In this document: positions 8,352-17,500 of the stretch, one piece after another
Layout of the letters: every line of letters starts with the position of its first letter
Numbering within the stretch: the first letter of the stretch is position 1
NCBI GenBank assembly: GCA_964582875.1
Contig: CAZOTZ010000001.1
Span: 9,831-73,830, forward strand
DNA from: JAADDV01 sp964582875
GTDB taxonomy: Bacteria; Aquificota; Aquificia; Aquificales; Hydrogenothermaceae
DNA length: 64,000 nt
Direction of reading: 5' to 3'
Notes under the pieces: generated by a model
Databases searched by the model: none
Seen by the model: the letters and a program-made list of their open reading frames with translations, nothing else
Told to the model about the DNA's origin: nothing
Made by a program: the position numbers and the translations under genes

Positions 8352-8846
8352 TTAGTATTCTTTTGTTGTTATTTTATAAACAAAATCTATCTCTGCTTTT
8401 TCTGGTTGACTTCCTACTGCTTTTTGTGAAAAAACCTTTATTGAGTAAAGCTCTATACTTTCTCCCTCCAACATTGACCCTTCTTTTGCAAGTAGAAGTG
8501 CAGATACCTTATAGCCATCTAAGTTGTTAAAATCTGGACCTAAGTCTATAACGTTAGCTTCTACTGCATTTGATGTTGGACAGTGTAAATTTTCATCAAG
8601 TTCTGTACATTTACATGAAACAGAACCATCTGCAGATTTACAGTCAAGGGTTTCAGCTTGAAGATTCGCCATTATAAAGTTTGCAGCTCCTTTAGCTGCT
8701 TCAAGGGCTGTAGAATACCTCTTACTTGTACCAGACATACCACTTTCTGTGGTAAGAAGATAAAGTAAAGCTCCTATAAATGTTAATGCTACAAGACCAA
8801 GAACAAGAGCAGTTACTAAAGCTACTCCCCTTTCGTTTTTCCCCAT
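8352..8846 (-). CDS. pilX: PilX-like minor pilin
   Basis: A 164-residue protein with a type IV prepilin-like start: MGKNERG followed by the hydrophobic VALVTALVLGLVALTFIGALLY helix (written here for its pattern, residues 8-28). Prepilin peptidase would cut after Gly7. As in many PilX proteins, Glu5 of the mature chain is absent. The rest is a short Cys-containing globular domain (CKSADGSVSCKCTELDE). I start at ATG 8846, preceded by AGGTGG, rather than the longer frame that would overlap pilW and put 17 residues before the prepilin leader. It closes the minor-pilin operon. Confidence 0.75.
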   Translation of the reverse strand: MGKNERGVALVTALVLGLVALTFIGALLYLLTTESGMSGTSKRYSTALEAAKGAANFIMANLQAETLDCKSADGSVSCKCTELDENLHCPTSNAVEANVIDLGPDFNNLDGYKVSALLLAKEGSMLEGESIELYSIKVFSQKAVGSQPEKAEIDFVYKITTKEY

Positions 8847-8854
8847 AATCCACC

Positions 8855-9856
8855 TTATAAATTCATTGGTTTTACTGTTATTTTTAAGACCTTCCATCTG
8901 TAATGCTGATAGTTAGCCGGAAGGTTTAGTTTAATCCCATCTACTTCTATATATCCTGTGGAATTGTTAAATGTGTATTCCGGGTCGTACTTTCCTTCCT
9001 GCATTAAAAGGTAAACTGTAATAAGTTTCAGGCTCTTTCTTAAATCCCTCGTATCCACTGAACCATTTCCATTTAAATCTGTAAAAGAAGAGGACTTATC
9101 AAGGATTCCATCACTGTTAGTATCGTAAAATGATTGTGTATCATACTTATCAATTAAACCATCTCCATCTGTATCTATACCATACCTGATTTTAAAATCT
9201 GAAACACAATCAATAACAGGTTTATTATTTCTAAGTAGATTTCTGGTGCCTGGATTACAATCCCCAAGGTTATTTGAAGAAGAAAGCCTGTACTCAATTA
9301 AATGGCAGTACTGGTTTATACATCCTGACCCTGAATTGTTGATAACATTCATATCTATAGGAAAAGCAGCAAATATTCCTTTTTTAGGACATGTTATTGT
9401 ATCATCAAGCTTTAAAAAGGAAGATGTGGATATAACCTTTTTCTTAGCGTCAAGGATTATTATGTACTTGTTGTTTTTATCATACCTTTTATCAATAACA
9501 ACGCTATCCTTTAAAAGGTTACCGGCACTTTCACATTTAATCAGAAGCCATCCAAATGTCTTTTGATTCGTGTTGTTGAGAGTAGACCTGATTATAAGCT
9601 TTGGTATTGAGCTGTACCACTCTACAGGTGGTCTTGATTCGTCTCTACCAACCCCATAGCCTGCGTGTTCAAGGTCTAACCTTATCAGTTCACTACCTAC
9701 AAGCTTTTCCATTTCTGTTTCTATAGAAATAGACTCTCTTTTGAACCCTTTTAACAGATTTGTATAAGTAAGGTAAGCTCCTCCTAAGACGAGAAGAACT
9801 ATAAACATAGTTATAATAAGCTCAACTAAAGAAAGTCCTCTATTACTGGTTAACAT
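8855..9856 (-). CDS. pilW: PilW-like minor pilin with calcium-loop insert
   Basis: 333 residues. The prepilin leader MLTSNRG is followed by LSLVELIITMFIVLLVLGG, with Glu5 of the mature protein present. The middle carries a run of Asp/Asn/Gly loops (about residues 225-270: DTDGDGLIDKYD, DTNSDGILDK, DLNGNGSVDTRDLRKS) that look like EF-hand or thrombospondin-type-3 calcium loops. Four or more Cys suggest disulfides. PilW works with PilX, PilV, FimT and PilY1 in a pilus-tip complex that starts pilus assembly. It overlaps pilV by 14 bases. Confidence 0.8.
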   Translation of the reverse strand: MLTSNRGLSLVELIITMFIVLLVLGGAYLTYTNLLKGFKRESISIETEMEKLVGSELIRLDLEHAGYGVGRDESRPPVEWYSSIPKLIIRSTLNNTNQKTFGWLLIKCESAGNLLKDSVVIDKRYDKNNKYIIILDAKKKVISTSSFLKLDDTITCPKKGIFAAFPIDMNVINNSGSGCINQYCHLIEYRLSSSNNLGDCNPGTRNLLRNNKPVIDCVSDFKIRYGIDTDGDGLIDKYDTQSFYDTNSDGILDKSSSFTDLNGNGSVDTRDLRKSLKLITVYLLMQEGKYDPEYTFNNSTGYIEVDGIKLNLPANYQHYRWKVLKITVKPMNL

Positions 9857-10238
9857 CTTTCCTCACCACAGTTTTTGTGGAATAAACCTCTTTTTTGTTT
9901 CTATCACACACTTTTAAAACAACTTCATAAAAATATCCTTTATCCTGAATTTTTCCAACAACATAAAAAGGGTATTTAAAATTGCCAAAATCTCTTTCTA
10001 CTTTGTCTGAATTGTCTGCAGATGAACAGATATCGTGCTTGATAATAGATGTATTAAACGTTGTTTTGAAGGTATTGAGTTTTTCCTGTGCAATTTTTAC
10101 AGCTTCATCTCTTATTTTATTGTTAAGAGAGATACGGTAAGATGTTAATGCTGCACTTAGCAAACCTATGAGTATTAAAGACAAAATTACAAGTGCAACT
10201 AAAGCTTCAATTATTGTAAAACCTTTATTTTGCTTCAC
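9843..10238 (-). CDS. pilV: PilV-like minor pilin
   Basis: 131 residues, starting MKQNKG then FTIIEALVALVILSLILIG: a standard class III prepilin signal with cleavage after Gly6 and Glu5 in the mature protein. The remainder is a small domain with two Cys. It overlaps the genes on both sides (14 bases each), as expected for co-translated minor pilins of one tip complex. Short pilin domains are hard to tell apart, so PilV rather than PilE/GspI rests partly on gene order. Confidence 0.78.
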   Translation of the reverse strand: MKQNKGFTIIEALVALVILSLILIGLLSAALTSYRISLNNKIRDEAVKIAQEKLNTFKTTFNTSIIKHDICSSADNSDKVERDFGNFKYPFYVVGKIQDKGYFYEVVLKVCDRNKKEVYSTKTVVRKDVNQ

Positions 10239-10683
10239 ACTTTCCCCCTGTATACTTACCTAATCTTATTCTAATGTCATCTATTGATACACAATCATAC
10301 TGGGCTCCTACTGTGTAGTTTTTTGCGTATATACTTGGTCCACTAAACGTTCCTCTTGTATCTATAAAAACTTCTTTTCGTGAACCGTTAAAATCAAACT
10401 CATTATTGAGTTTTACTGAATAAACCTTTCTGTTATTTTTATCATAAACATCAATACTGTTTTTACTTAGCTTTATTATATACTCTTTTTTCTCTGAAAA
10501 AGCTTTTGTCCTGAACATCTGGAGAACACCATATATTTTTTTAGTATCACCTTCTATAGACATTTTTGTTTTCCATTTTGTGTAATAAGGAATAGCTATC
10601 ATAAGAAAAATGGAAATTATACTGGCAACTACGATAAGTTCAATTAAAGTAAAACCTTCTTTTTCTTTTATTTTTCTAACCAT
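10225..10683 (-). CDS. FimT/GspH-type minor pilin
   Basis: 152 residues with prepilin leader MVRKIKEKEG and mature start FTLIELIVVASIISIFLMIAI. The domain after the helix (RTKAFSEKKEYIIKLS ... FIDTRGTFSG) fits the GspH/FimT pattern. It would be a minor pilin of the tip complex; FimT of some species also binds DNA for uptake, which cannot be judged here. Overlaps pilY1 (16 bases) and pilV (14 bases). Confidence 0.78.
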   Translation of the reverse strand: MVRKIKEKEGFTLIELIVVASIISIFLMIAIPYYTKWKTKMSIEGDTKKIYGVLQMFRTKAFSEKKEYIIKLSKNSIDVYDKNNRKVYSVKLNNEFDFNGSRKEVFIDTRGTFSGPSIYAKNYTVGAQYDCVSIDDIRIRLGKYTGGKCEAK

Positions 10684-13600
10684 AGAATTATCTCTCCCCT
10701 TCTTCCTTTTATTTTTCCAGATGTTATAAGTGGCGTAGGTGTTTCAGGTGGTGTACCTGTCATCCATGATGAAGTTTTTCTAACTTTTTTATACAGTTTT
10801 CCTCCTTTAAAGGATTTTAAACCAACCTCTTTTATGTCTCCCCCTGAAAGCTGGAGTAGAAGTTTTCCTTCAACATTCCTTATAGGGTAAGATGAGCATT
10901 CATCTTCTATACTTCCTCCTGTAGCACAGTTTAGAGCCCAAAGCCTTGTTCTACCTCCAAATCCGCAAACGTCCTCTGTTGGCTCGGTAGTGGTAAAAAT
11001 GATTATATTTTGATTACTGACTGTTGGGTCTGTAATCATTCTCTCAGGGAAATAAGCTTTATCTGAGGTATTCAGTGGAACTTTCCATGATATAGGAGGT
11101 TTAAAACCACAGGCATCAGAGGGAGATGTGGAAAAGTTTTCATTAGGCTGACACGTTTTGATACCTGCATTACAGTTTATTCTTATTCCGTACAACATGT
11201 TTGGCTGGTCTATTTTTGACTCATCAATTTTAAAAAACCACTTTCCTGTTCCAAAATACATATACCAGTTATTAAAACATTTCATAAAGGCAACTTTTGC
11301 TGTTATTGGTTCTATACCTCTAAAATACACATCATATTCCCAGTTATCTACCTTTCCTTCAGATGTATTTAAGAATAGTATTCCTCCTCTCCAGTTTTTC
11401 TTTTCCCTGTATGAAAAACCAAGGGCTACATAATCAGTCTGACCATCTTCATCAAAATCTAAACCTTCAGTAAACAACCTTCCCCCAAATGCATTCTTTA
11501 TCCCTGTGTCTACAGTCCTGACCAGCTTTCCTGTATCAACATCAACAATAAAAAGTTTTAAACTCTGGTCTGAATCACCTCTGTAGTTCGTTGGACCTGA
11601 CGCAAATATCACATAATCCTTATCCCCTTTCTTCACTACCCCTGGACCTGAAAATGAAAAACCTAAATCTTTATTACTGAACTCCCATAAAAATTTTGGC
11701 TCCTCTGGGTCTGTTATGTCTAATGCAAAGTACGATGATAAACCTACACATTCATTTGACCCTTTGTCCGGACACGTATCTGATGGTGGATTTATACAAT
11801 CACTTCCATTACATCCACATCCTCCTCCTAACCTCATTCCCCCTATAAGTATCTTTCTCCCTTTGTAATCAAACACGTATGGTGATGCGTCAACAAAGTA
11901 CATATGACAGTAGTTCGGGTCTGGTAGGTACCTGAGATAAGGTAGTACATTTTTTGGTATAAATGCCCACAGTTCTTCTCCTAAAAGGTCTGTTGTACAG
12001 TCTGTTTTGCTGTTGCATAGTTTTGCTATCTGGTTTTCCCCAAGGTTATCTTTTGATATATATCCTACTCTGAAGGCGTGGAGCATACCTCCGTTAGAGC
12101 CTGCGAAGACTACTGCGTATCCTTTGTCAGGGTAGTTTACTATTTTTGGAGATGAGTAGATTATATCTGACAGTTTCCATACGTCTCCTGCATCATTTAC
12201 TGTCCTGCTTCTACATCCTTCTATGTCTTCCCCTCTTATATATTTAACAAGATTAACTATTTTTTCTTCCTCTTCTCCAAGACAAGCAGGCATATTCTCT
12301 ATATCTCCAAGAAAGGAAGAAAAATCTTGAATATTAGTTATCTTAAATTCTGTAAGATTTCCTGAGTCTGAAACAGTAAAAATCTTTCTATTTTCCTCAG
12401 GTGTATCCTTCAGTATTTTCCCAGCCTCCCATATAGGATGCATTTCATCTAAAGACTGGTATGTTCCAACATAGTAAGCCTTTCTTCCATTTTTGTTTGA
12501 TTGATATGTATCTATCTTTAAGGAACCATTGTTGTCTATCTTGAAGTCAAGAATATAATCTCCTGTAAGGTCTAATACTTTATTTTCATTTGTATCTTCT
12601 CTTATATTTTTTGCTTTTGATGTGTTATAAAACCAATAGCTGTAAAGATAACCTATCCATGTTAGGTTATTTTCCCCAATCTTTTTTTCTGGATAAAATA
12701 TAGACTGTACAGCAACAACTCCTTTTTTTGTTCTATCTGTTAAAGCTGAAACAGAGGTGGAAGAAGCAAGACTTTTAAGGATACCTTCAAAAATAGCTAT
12801 TATTGCCTTTTTTAGCTCCTGTGGATTATTCCCCTGTTTAAATGTATCAGGTTCTCCATCCCGGTTGTTGTCCCACTCTTTACATGTATCCTCAGGAATA
12901 GGAAGAAAAGAACCACATGTATCACATTTTTTTATATCTTCATTATTTGTTCCTGTACAAACAGCTTCTCCTCCACCACACTCTGGAGCAGGTGTAGGAA
13001 AATGATTATACATACAGGGAATTCTGTCTTTATCTAAATCTACAAAACCTCCGTATATAGCAGTATTTCTTATTGAGTTTTGACCATAGCCAGTATAAAG
13101 GAAAGCTGCCACTGTGTAAGTTTTTACATTCTGGTTTCCTTTTAGATTGTCAACTAAATCTGCATTTCCACCTTCCCACATTAAATAAGCTGGTTTAGCT
13201 GGGTCTATAGCACATGAGAATTTATAATCTGCATCAGCTGGATTTTTTATTAAGACTGCTCCATTTTCACATTTCATTATATAATCAGAGTATTTATACC
13301 CGTTCCATGCTCCATCTGTTATAAGAAGTACAAAATTTCTTGCACATGAAACGTATTCCTCTTTTCCATCATGGTTAACATCAAACTTATAGGGATTTTG
13401 ATATTTATCTTTTTCTAACTTTTTCTCTCCAGTTAAATCCTTTTCCCAGACACCCTCTTCAAGGGAAAAGTATCTTCTGACTTCGTCTAAAGCTTCTCCT
13501 GTTGGTGTTCCTCCACCAGGAGCTTGTTTGTTTATTTCGTCTATTATTTTTTTATAGTTGTACCTGGGATAAAGCCACTTTTTTATTACCGTTGAACCTG

Positions 13601-14183
13601 TTAATTCACCTTCCTTTGTATTTTGTGTATATCCTCCACCGTATATAACAAGGCCTATTCTTGGCTTTTTATCGTATCTCTGTATTTCCTGAAGAATACC
13701 TTTAACCTTTTTTTCTATTTTGTCATAAGTAGTTGTATCCTCTTTTTTTATCAAAATTCCTGTATCAAGCTCAATAAAGTTACCGTCTTTTGTTAATTTA
13801 CCACCTGTTAAAATCCATCTCAGGATATCTATTCTTGTCATATACTTGTAGTTTAAGTAGTTACCTGAGTAAACCTTTCCTGAAGAGAAAGAGTCTTTAA
13901 CCTCTTGAAACCAGCATTTTTTCTCTCTTATATTTTCGCATAGTTTCACATATTCTTTGTCTGGAAAGAAGAAGCCATAGTAAGTTTTATCTTCATTGTA
14001 ATCGTTATCGTTATCATAGGTATGATAGGTGAAGTCTGACATACTACCACTGTAATCAAGTACAAGCATGAGATTTGAATAAGCTCCTTCCTGCAGGAAT
14101 GGAGGAGTAGCACAGTATTTTGTAGATGCTACGGAGAGAGCGTAATCAAAGAACAAAAAGACAATCAGTATTACTATTAACAT
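10668..14183 (-). CDS. pilY1: PilY1/PilC-type pilus tip adhesin (shorter paralog)
   Basis: 1171 residues with an N-terminal signal segment. The first part is a von Willebrand A-like domain with the MIDAS motif DYSGS (about residue 43-47) and interspersed Cys-rich loops. The C-terminal half (about 640-1130) is the PilC/PilY1 beta-propeller, with VVFAGSNGGMLHAFRVG, ELWAFIPKN and a calcium loop DFDEDGQTDY. PilY1 sits at the pilus tip and controls extension, retraction and adhesion. Residues about 648-892 are identical to the larger paralog upstream, down to the DNA (11509-12239). Its start lies 1 base after the 103-residue gene, and its end overlaps the FimT gene. Confidence 0.92.
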   Translation of the reverse strand: MLIVILIVFLFFDYALSVASTKYCATPPFLQEGAYSNLMLVLDYSGSMSDFTYHTYDNDNDYNEDKTYYGFFFPDKEYVKLCENIREKKCWFQEVKDSFSSGKVYSGNYLNYKYMTRIDILRWILTGGKLTKDGNFIELDTGILIKKEDTTTYDKIEKKVKGILQEIQRYDKKPRIGLVIYGGGYTQNTKEGELTGSTVIKKWLYPRYNYKKIIDEINKQAPGGGTPTGEALDEVRRYFSLEEGVWEKDLTGEKKLEKDKYQNPYKFDVNHDGKEEYVSCARNFVLLITDGAWNGYKYSDYIMKCENGAVLIKNPADADYKFSCAIDPAKPAYLMWEGGNADLVDNLKGNQNVKTYTVAAFLYTGYGQNSIRNTAIYGGFVDLDKDRIPCMYNHFPTPAPECGGGEAVCTGTNNEDIKKCDTCGSFLPIPEDTCKEWDNNRDGEPDTFKQGNNPQELKKAIIAIFEGILKSLASSTSVSALTDRTKKGVVAVQSIFYPEKKIGENNLTWIGYLYSYWFYNTSKAKNIREDTNENKVLDLTGDYILDFKIDNNGSLKIDTYQSNKNGRKAYYVGTYQSLDEMHPIWEAGKILKDTPEENRKIFTVSDSGNLTEFKITNIQDFSSFLGDIENMPACLGEEEEKIVNLVKYIRGEDIEGCRSRTVNDAGDVWKLSDIIYSSPKIVNYPDKGYAVVFAGSNGGMLHAFRVGYISKDNLGENQIAKLCNSKTDCTTDLLGEELWAFIPKNVLPYLRYLPDPNYCHMYFVDASPYVFDYKGRKILIGGMRLGGGCGCNGSDCINPPSDTCPDKGSNECVGLSSYFALDITDPEEPKFLWEFSNKDLGFSFSGPGVVKKGDKDYVIFASGPTNYRGDSDQSLKLFIVDVDTGKLVRTVDTGIKNAFGGRLFTEGLDFDEDGQTDYVALGFSYREKKNWRGGILFLNTSEGKVDNWEYDVYFRGIEPITAKVAFMKCFNNWYMYFGTGKWFFKIDESKIDQPNMLYGIRINCNAGIKTCQPNENFSTSPSDACGFKPPISWKVPLNTSDKAYFPERMITDPTVSNQNIIIFTTTEPTEDVCGFGGRTRLWALNCATGGSIEDECSSYPIRNVEGKLLLQLSGGDIKEVGLKSFKGGKLYKKVRKTSSWMTGTPPETPTPLITSGKIKGRRGEIILWLEK
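11509..12239. repeat. 731-bp block identical to 15448-16178 (copy A)
   Basis: Line-by-line reading shows no difference from the second copy over 731 bases; similarity drops sharply at both ends (first mismatches at 11508 and 12240). It covers the first part of the propeller domain of the shorter pilY1. Confidence 0.9.
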
Positions 14184-14184
14184 C

Positions 14185-14496
14185 TCAATCCCCTGCTTTT
14201 TTTATCTTATCTACACTCTCCCCATCAAAATAAAATAAAACTGTATCTTCTTTTTTTAAGTTGTTAATAATGTTTTTATAGTTGTTGGATATTGCTATTT
14301 TTATAATGTCATTTTTATAAGCTGAACTTAAAACAAGAACCTTTATAAAGTTTCTACCTTTTTCTAAAACAGTACCTCTAATAACAACTGGTTCTAATTT
14401 TGTTTTCCCTGTTTTTGCATTTATAACCTGATTTGCAAAGGAGACATTTAACATTCCAAGTAGAAAAAATATTAACCCAAGTGCAGATTTCATCAC
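14185..14496 (-). CDS. Small secreted protein between the two pilY1 genes
   Basis: 103 residues with a signal peptide (MMKSALGLIFFLLGMLNVSFA, cleavage after about residue 21) and a short mainly beta mature domain with a conserved-looking VIRGTVLEKGRNFIKVLV stretch, reminiscent of a small OB-like barrel. No family recognised. Its place between the two tip adhesins, 1 base from the next start, suggests a role in secretion or assembly of the pilus tip. A ribosome-site-like sequence (GGAGAA) precedes the ATG. Confidence 0.75.
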   Translation of the reverse strand: MMKSALGLIFFLLGMLNVSFANQVINAKTGKTKLEPVVIRGTVLEKGRNFIKVLVLSSAYKNDIIKIAISNNYKNIINNLKKEDTVLFYFDGESVDKIKKAGD

Positions 14497-14582
14497 TATT
14501 TCTCCGCGTTCTCCAAATAGATTATCAACATACTAATAAAATAATCAAGAAAGTACAAAAAATCATGAAAAAAATGTAAAAA

Positions 14583-17500
14583 TTACTTTTCAAACCAGAG
14601 CATAACCTCCCCACTTCTGATTATCTGATTTATATAAGGAGAGATAGGAGGTGCTCCCTCAGGTCCTATTCCACTAAAGAATGGGGAAGCTTTTTCTGGT
14701 GTTTTATTGTTCAGATACTTAGATAAGGATTTTTCCCTTACATCGCCGTTAGATGTCTGAACAAGGACTTTTCCTTTTGCTCTGGTTATTGGATAACTTG
14801 CACACTGTTCAGAAAGGGCTCCTCCTGTGGCACAGTTTAAAGCCCAGACTCTTGTTCTTCCACCAAATCCACATATGTCCTCTGTTGGTTCAACTGTTGT
14901 AAATACTATTATATTTTGTTTAGTAGTCGTTGGGTCGGTTATACACCTTTCTGGATAGAACCCTTTATCGTCTGTATTTAGCGATATAGACCAGGACTTA
15001 TAAAAAGAACTACCTGAGCATATATCACTTGAATTACGGGCAAAGTTCTGGTCAGGTGTACATTCTCCTCCATTACAATCAAGTTTTATTCCATAAAGTT
15101 TATTTGGTTGATTTATAGATGATTCATCTGTTTTATAGAACCATCTTCCTGTTCCAAAGTACATGTACCAGTTATTGAAACATTTCATAAATTCAACTTT
15201 TGCCGTTATCGGTTCTATATCATCAAAATATCTGGAAAAATTCCATTTTGAAGGATTATAATCTTTTACGTTGCCAAAAATAATACCTCCACGCCATTTA
15301 CTATTAACTTTTTTAGAATAGCCTAAAGCTATATAATCTGTTATTCCATCTTCATCAAAATCTAAACCTTCAGTAAATAACCTTCCACCAAAAGAGTTTT
15401 TTATTTCGCTTCCTAAAGCTAAAATGATACTGTTGCCTGGGAATCTATCTACAGTCCTGACCAGCTTTCCTGTATCAACATCAACAATAAAAAGTTTTAA
15501 ACTCTGGTCTGAATCACCTCTGTAGTTCGTTGGACCTGACGCAAATATCACATAATCCTTATCCCCTTTCTTCACTACCCCTGGACCTGAAAATGAAAAA
15601 CCTAAATCTTTATTACTGAACTCCCATAAAAATTTTGGCTCCTCTGGGTCTGTTATGTCTAATGCAAAGTACGATGATAAACCTACACATTCATTTGACC
15701 CTTTGTCCGGACACGTATCTGATGGTGGATTTATACAATCACTTCCATTACATCCACATCCTCCTCCTAACCTCATTCCCCCTATAAGTATCTTTCTCCC
15801 TTTGTAATCAAACACGTATGGTGATGCGTCAACAAAGTACATATGACAGTAGTTCGGGTCTGGTAGGTACCTGAGATAAGGTAGTACATTTTTTGGTATA
15901 AATGCCCACAGTTCTTCTCCTAAAAGGTCTGTTGTACAGTCTGTTTTGCTGTTGCATAGTTTTGCTATCTGGTTTTCCCCAAGGTTATCTTTTGATATAT
16001 ATCCTACTCTGAAGGCGTGGAGCATACCTCCGTTAGAGCCTGCGAAGACTACTGCGTATCCTTTGTCAGGGTAGTTTACTATTTTTGGAGATGAGTAGAT
16101 TATATCTGACAGTTTCCATACGTCTCCTGCATCATTTACTGTCCTGCTTCTACATCCTTCTATGTCTTCCCCTCTTATGTATTTTATTAGATTTTCAACC
16201 TTTTCTGAACTGGTACTTCCTAAACAGGATGGGAAGGATAGATAATTTCCTAAATAATCTTCAAAAAGCGTTTTTGTTATTGATTTAAATGGAACCAGAT
16301 TGTTATCTGTGGATACAGTGTATATTTTTCTTGCAGAAGGAGAGGTTTCTTTAAGTTTTTCTCCTGCTTCAAAAACGTACTGGACCTCATCAAGGGATGA
16401 GTATGTTTTTATTAAGCTACCTTTATCACCATCAGAGTCTGGCTGGTACACATTAATACGAAGTTTCCCTGAAGAATCAACATCAAATTGAATAATACCA
16501 TCATCTTTATCAAGTGCTTTGTTGTTATTAGAGTCTTCTCTTATGTTTTGAACTTTTACAGAGCTGAAGAACCAGTACCCATAAAGATAACCTATCCAGT
16601 TTGTTTTATACCCATTAAAATGTTTCTCGGGATAAAACACAGTCTGAGCGAGAATTGAACTTTTTCTTCCTCTACTTGAAAAAGCAGAAACTGTTGTTGA
16701 AGACGCTGTTTTTTTAAGTATATCGTTGATAGCATCAAGTATAGCTTCTCTTAAGGCAAAACCATCTTCTGCAGCGTAAGCTTTTCCACCTCCGTTATCG
16801 GCAGTGTCTTTAAGAATAGGCCTTATAGTACCTCCTGCAAAGCCTACTGTGTAAATAGTAAGATATTGATTTCCATCTAAATCATCTCTTAAATCCCTAT
16901 AGTCATCTTTATCTTTGTTCCAGTGGGCCCAATAAGCAACATCATCAAGGTTATCATGACCGTATGCATCCTGGTCTGTTGAGCTACAATCGCAGTTTTG
17001 TTCTACTTTACAGTCTGAACATGTTTTGCCATCTTCATCGTAGTCTACGATAAAATCCGGAATATTTGCGTCTTTAAACGGATATCCATCTGTGAATATA
17101 AGGACAAAAGATTTTGCACATTTTACCTTTTGACTGTATTCAGGATAGTAGAAAGGGTCTTTCTCTGGAGATGAGCTGTCAGCAAGCTCAAAATCATTAG
17201 AAGAATAGTAAGGTGATTTTTGTTCAAAGTACCTTATAATCTCCCAGAGGTTTTCTGCTATAGGAGTTGTTCCCCATACAAGGGGATAATGCTCTACAGC
17301 ATCTACTATATCATCAAGGCTTGTTCCTATATAACCGTTTAACTGTCTATAACCGTTATCTGAGGAAGGGTCTTTTATGAATGGGTTTTTAGGAATGTAA
17401 AATTGAAGAGTACCACCATCTAATTTGTTTTTATTGTATATATTGGAACTGTTTTCATCGTATCTGTAAAATGTTATACCTAACCTGACTTTATCGTATA

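Noticed and set aside
11158..11433. Possible transposon remnants around the duplicated pilY1 block
   Set aside because: No inverted ends, no transposase and no target duplications near either copy; both blocks are in frame within adhesin genes.
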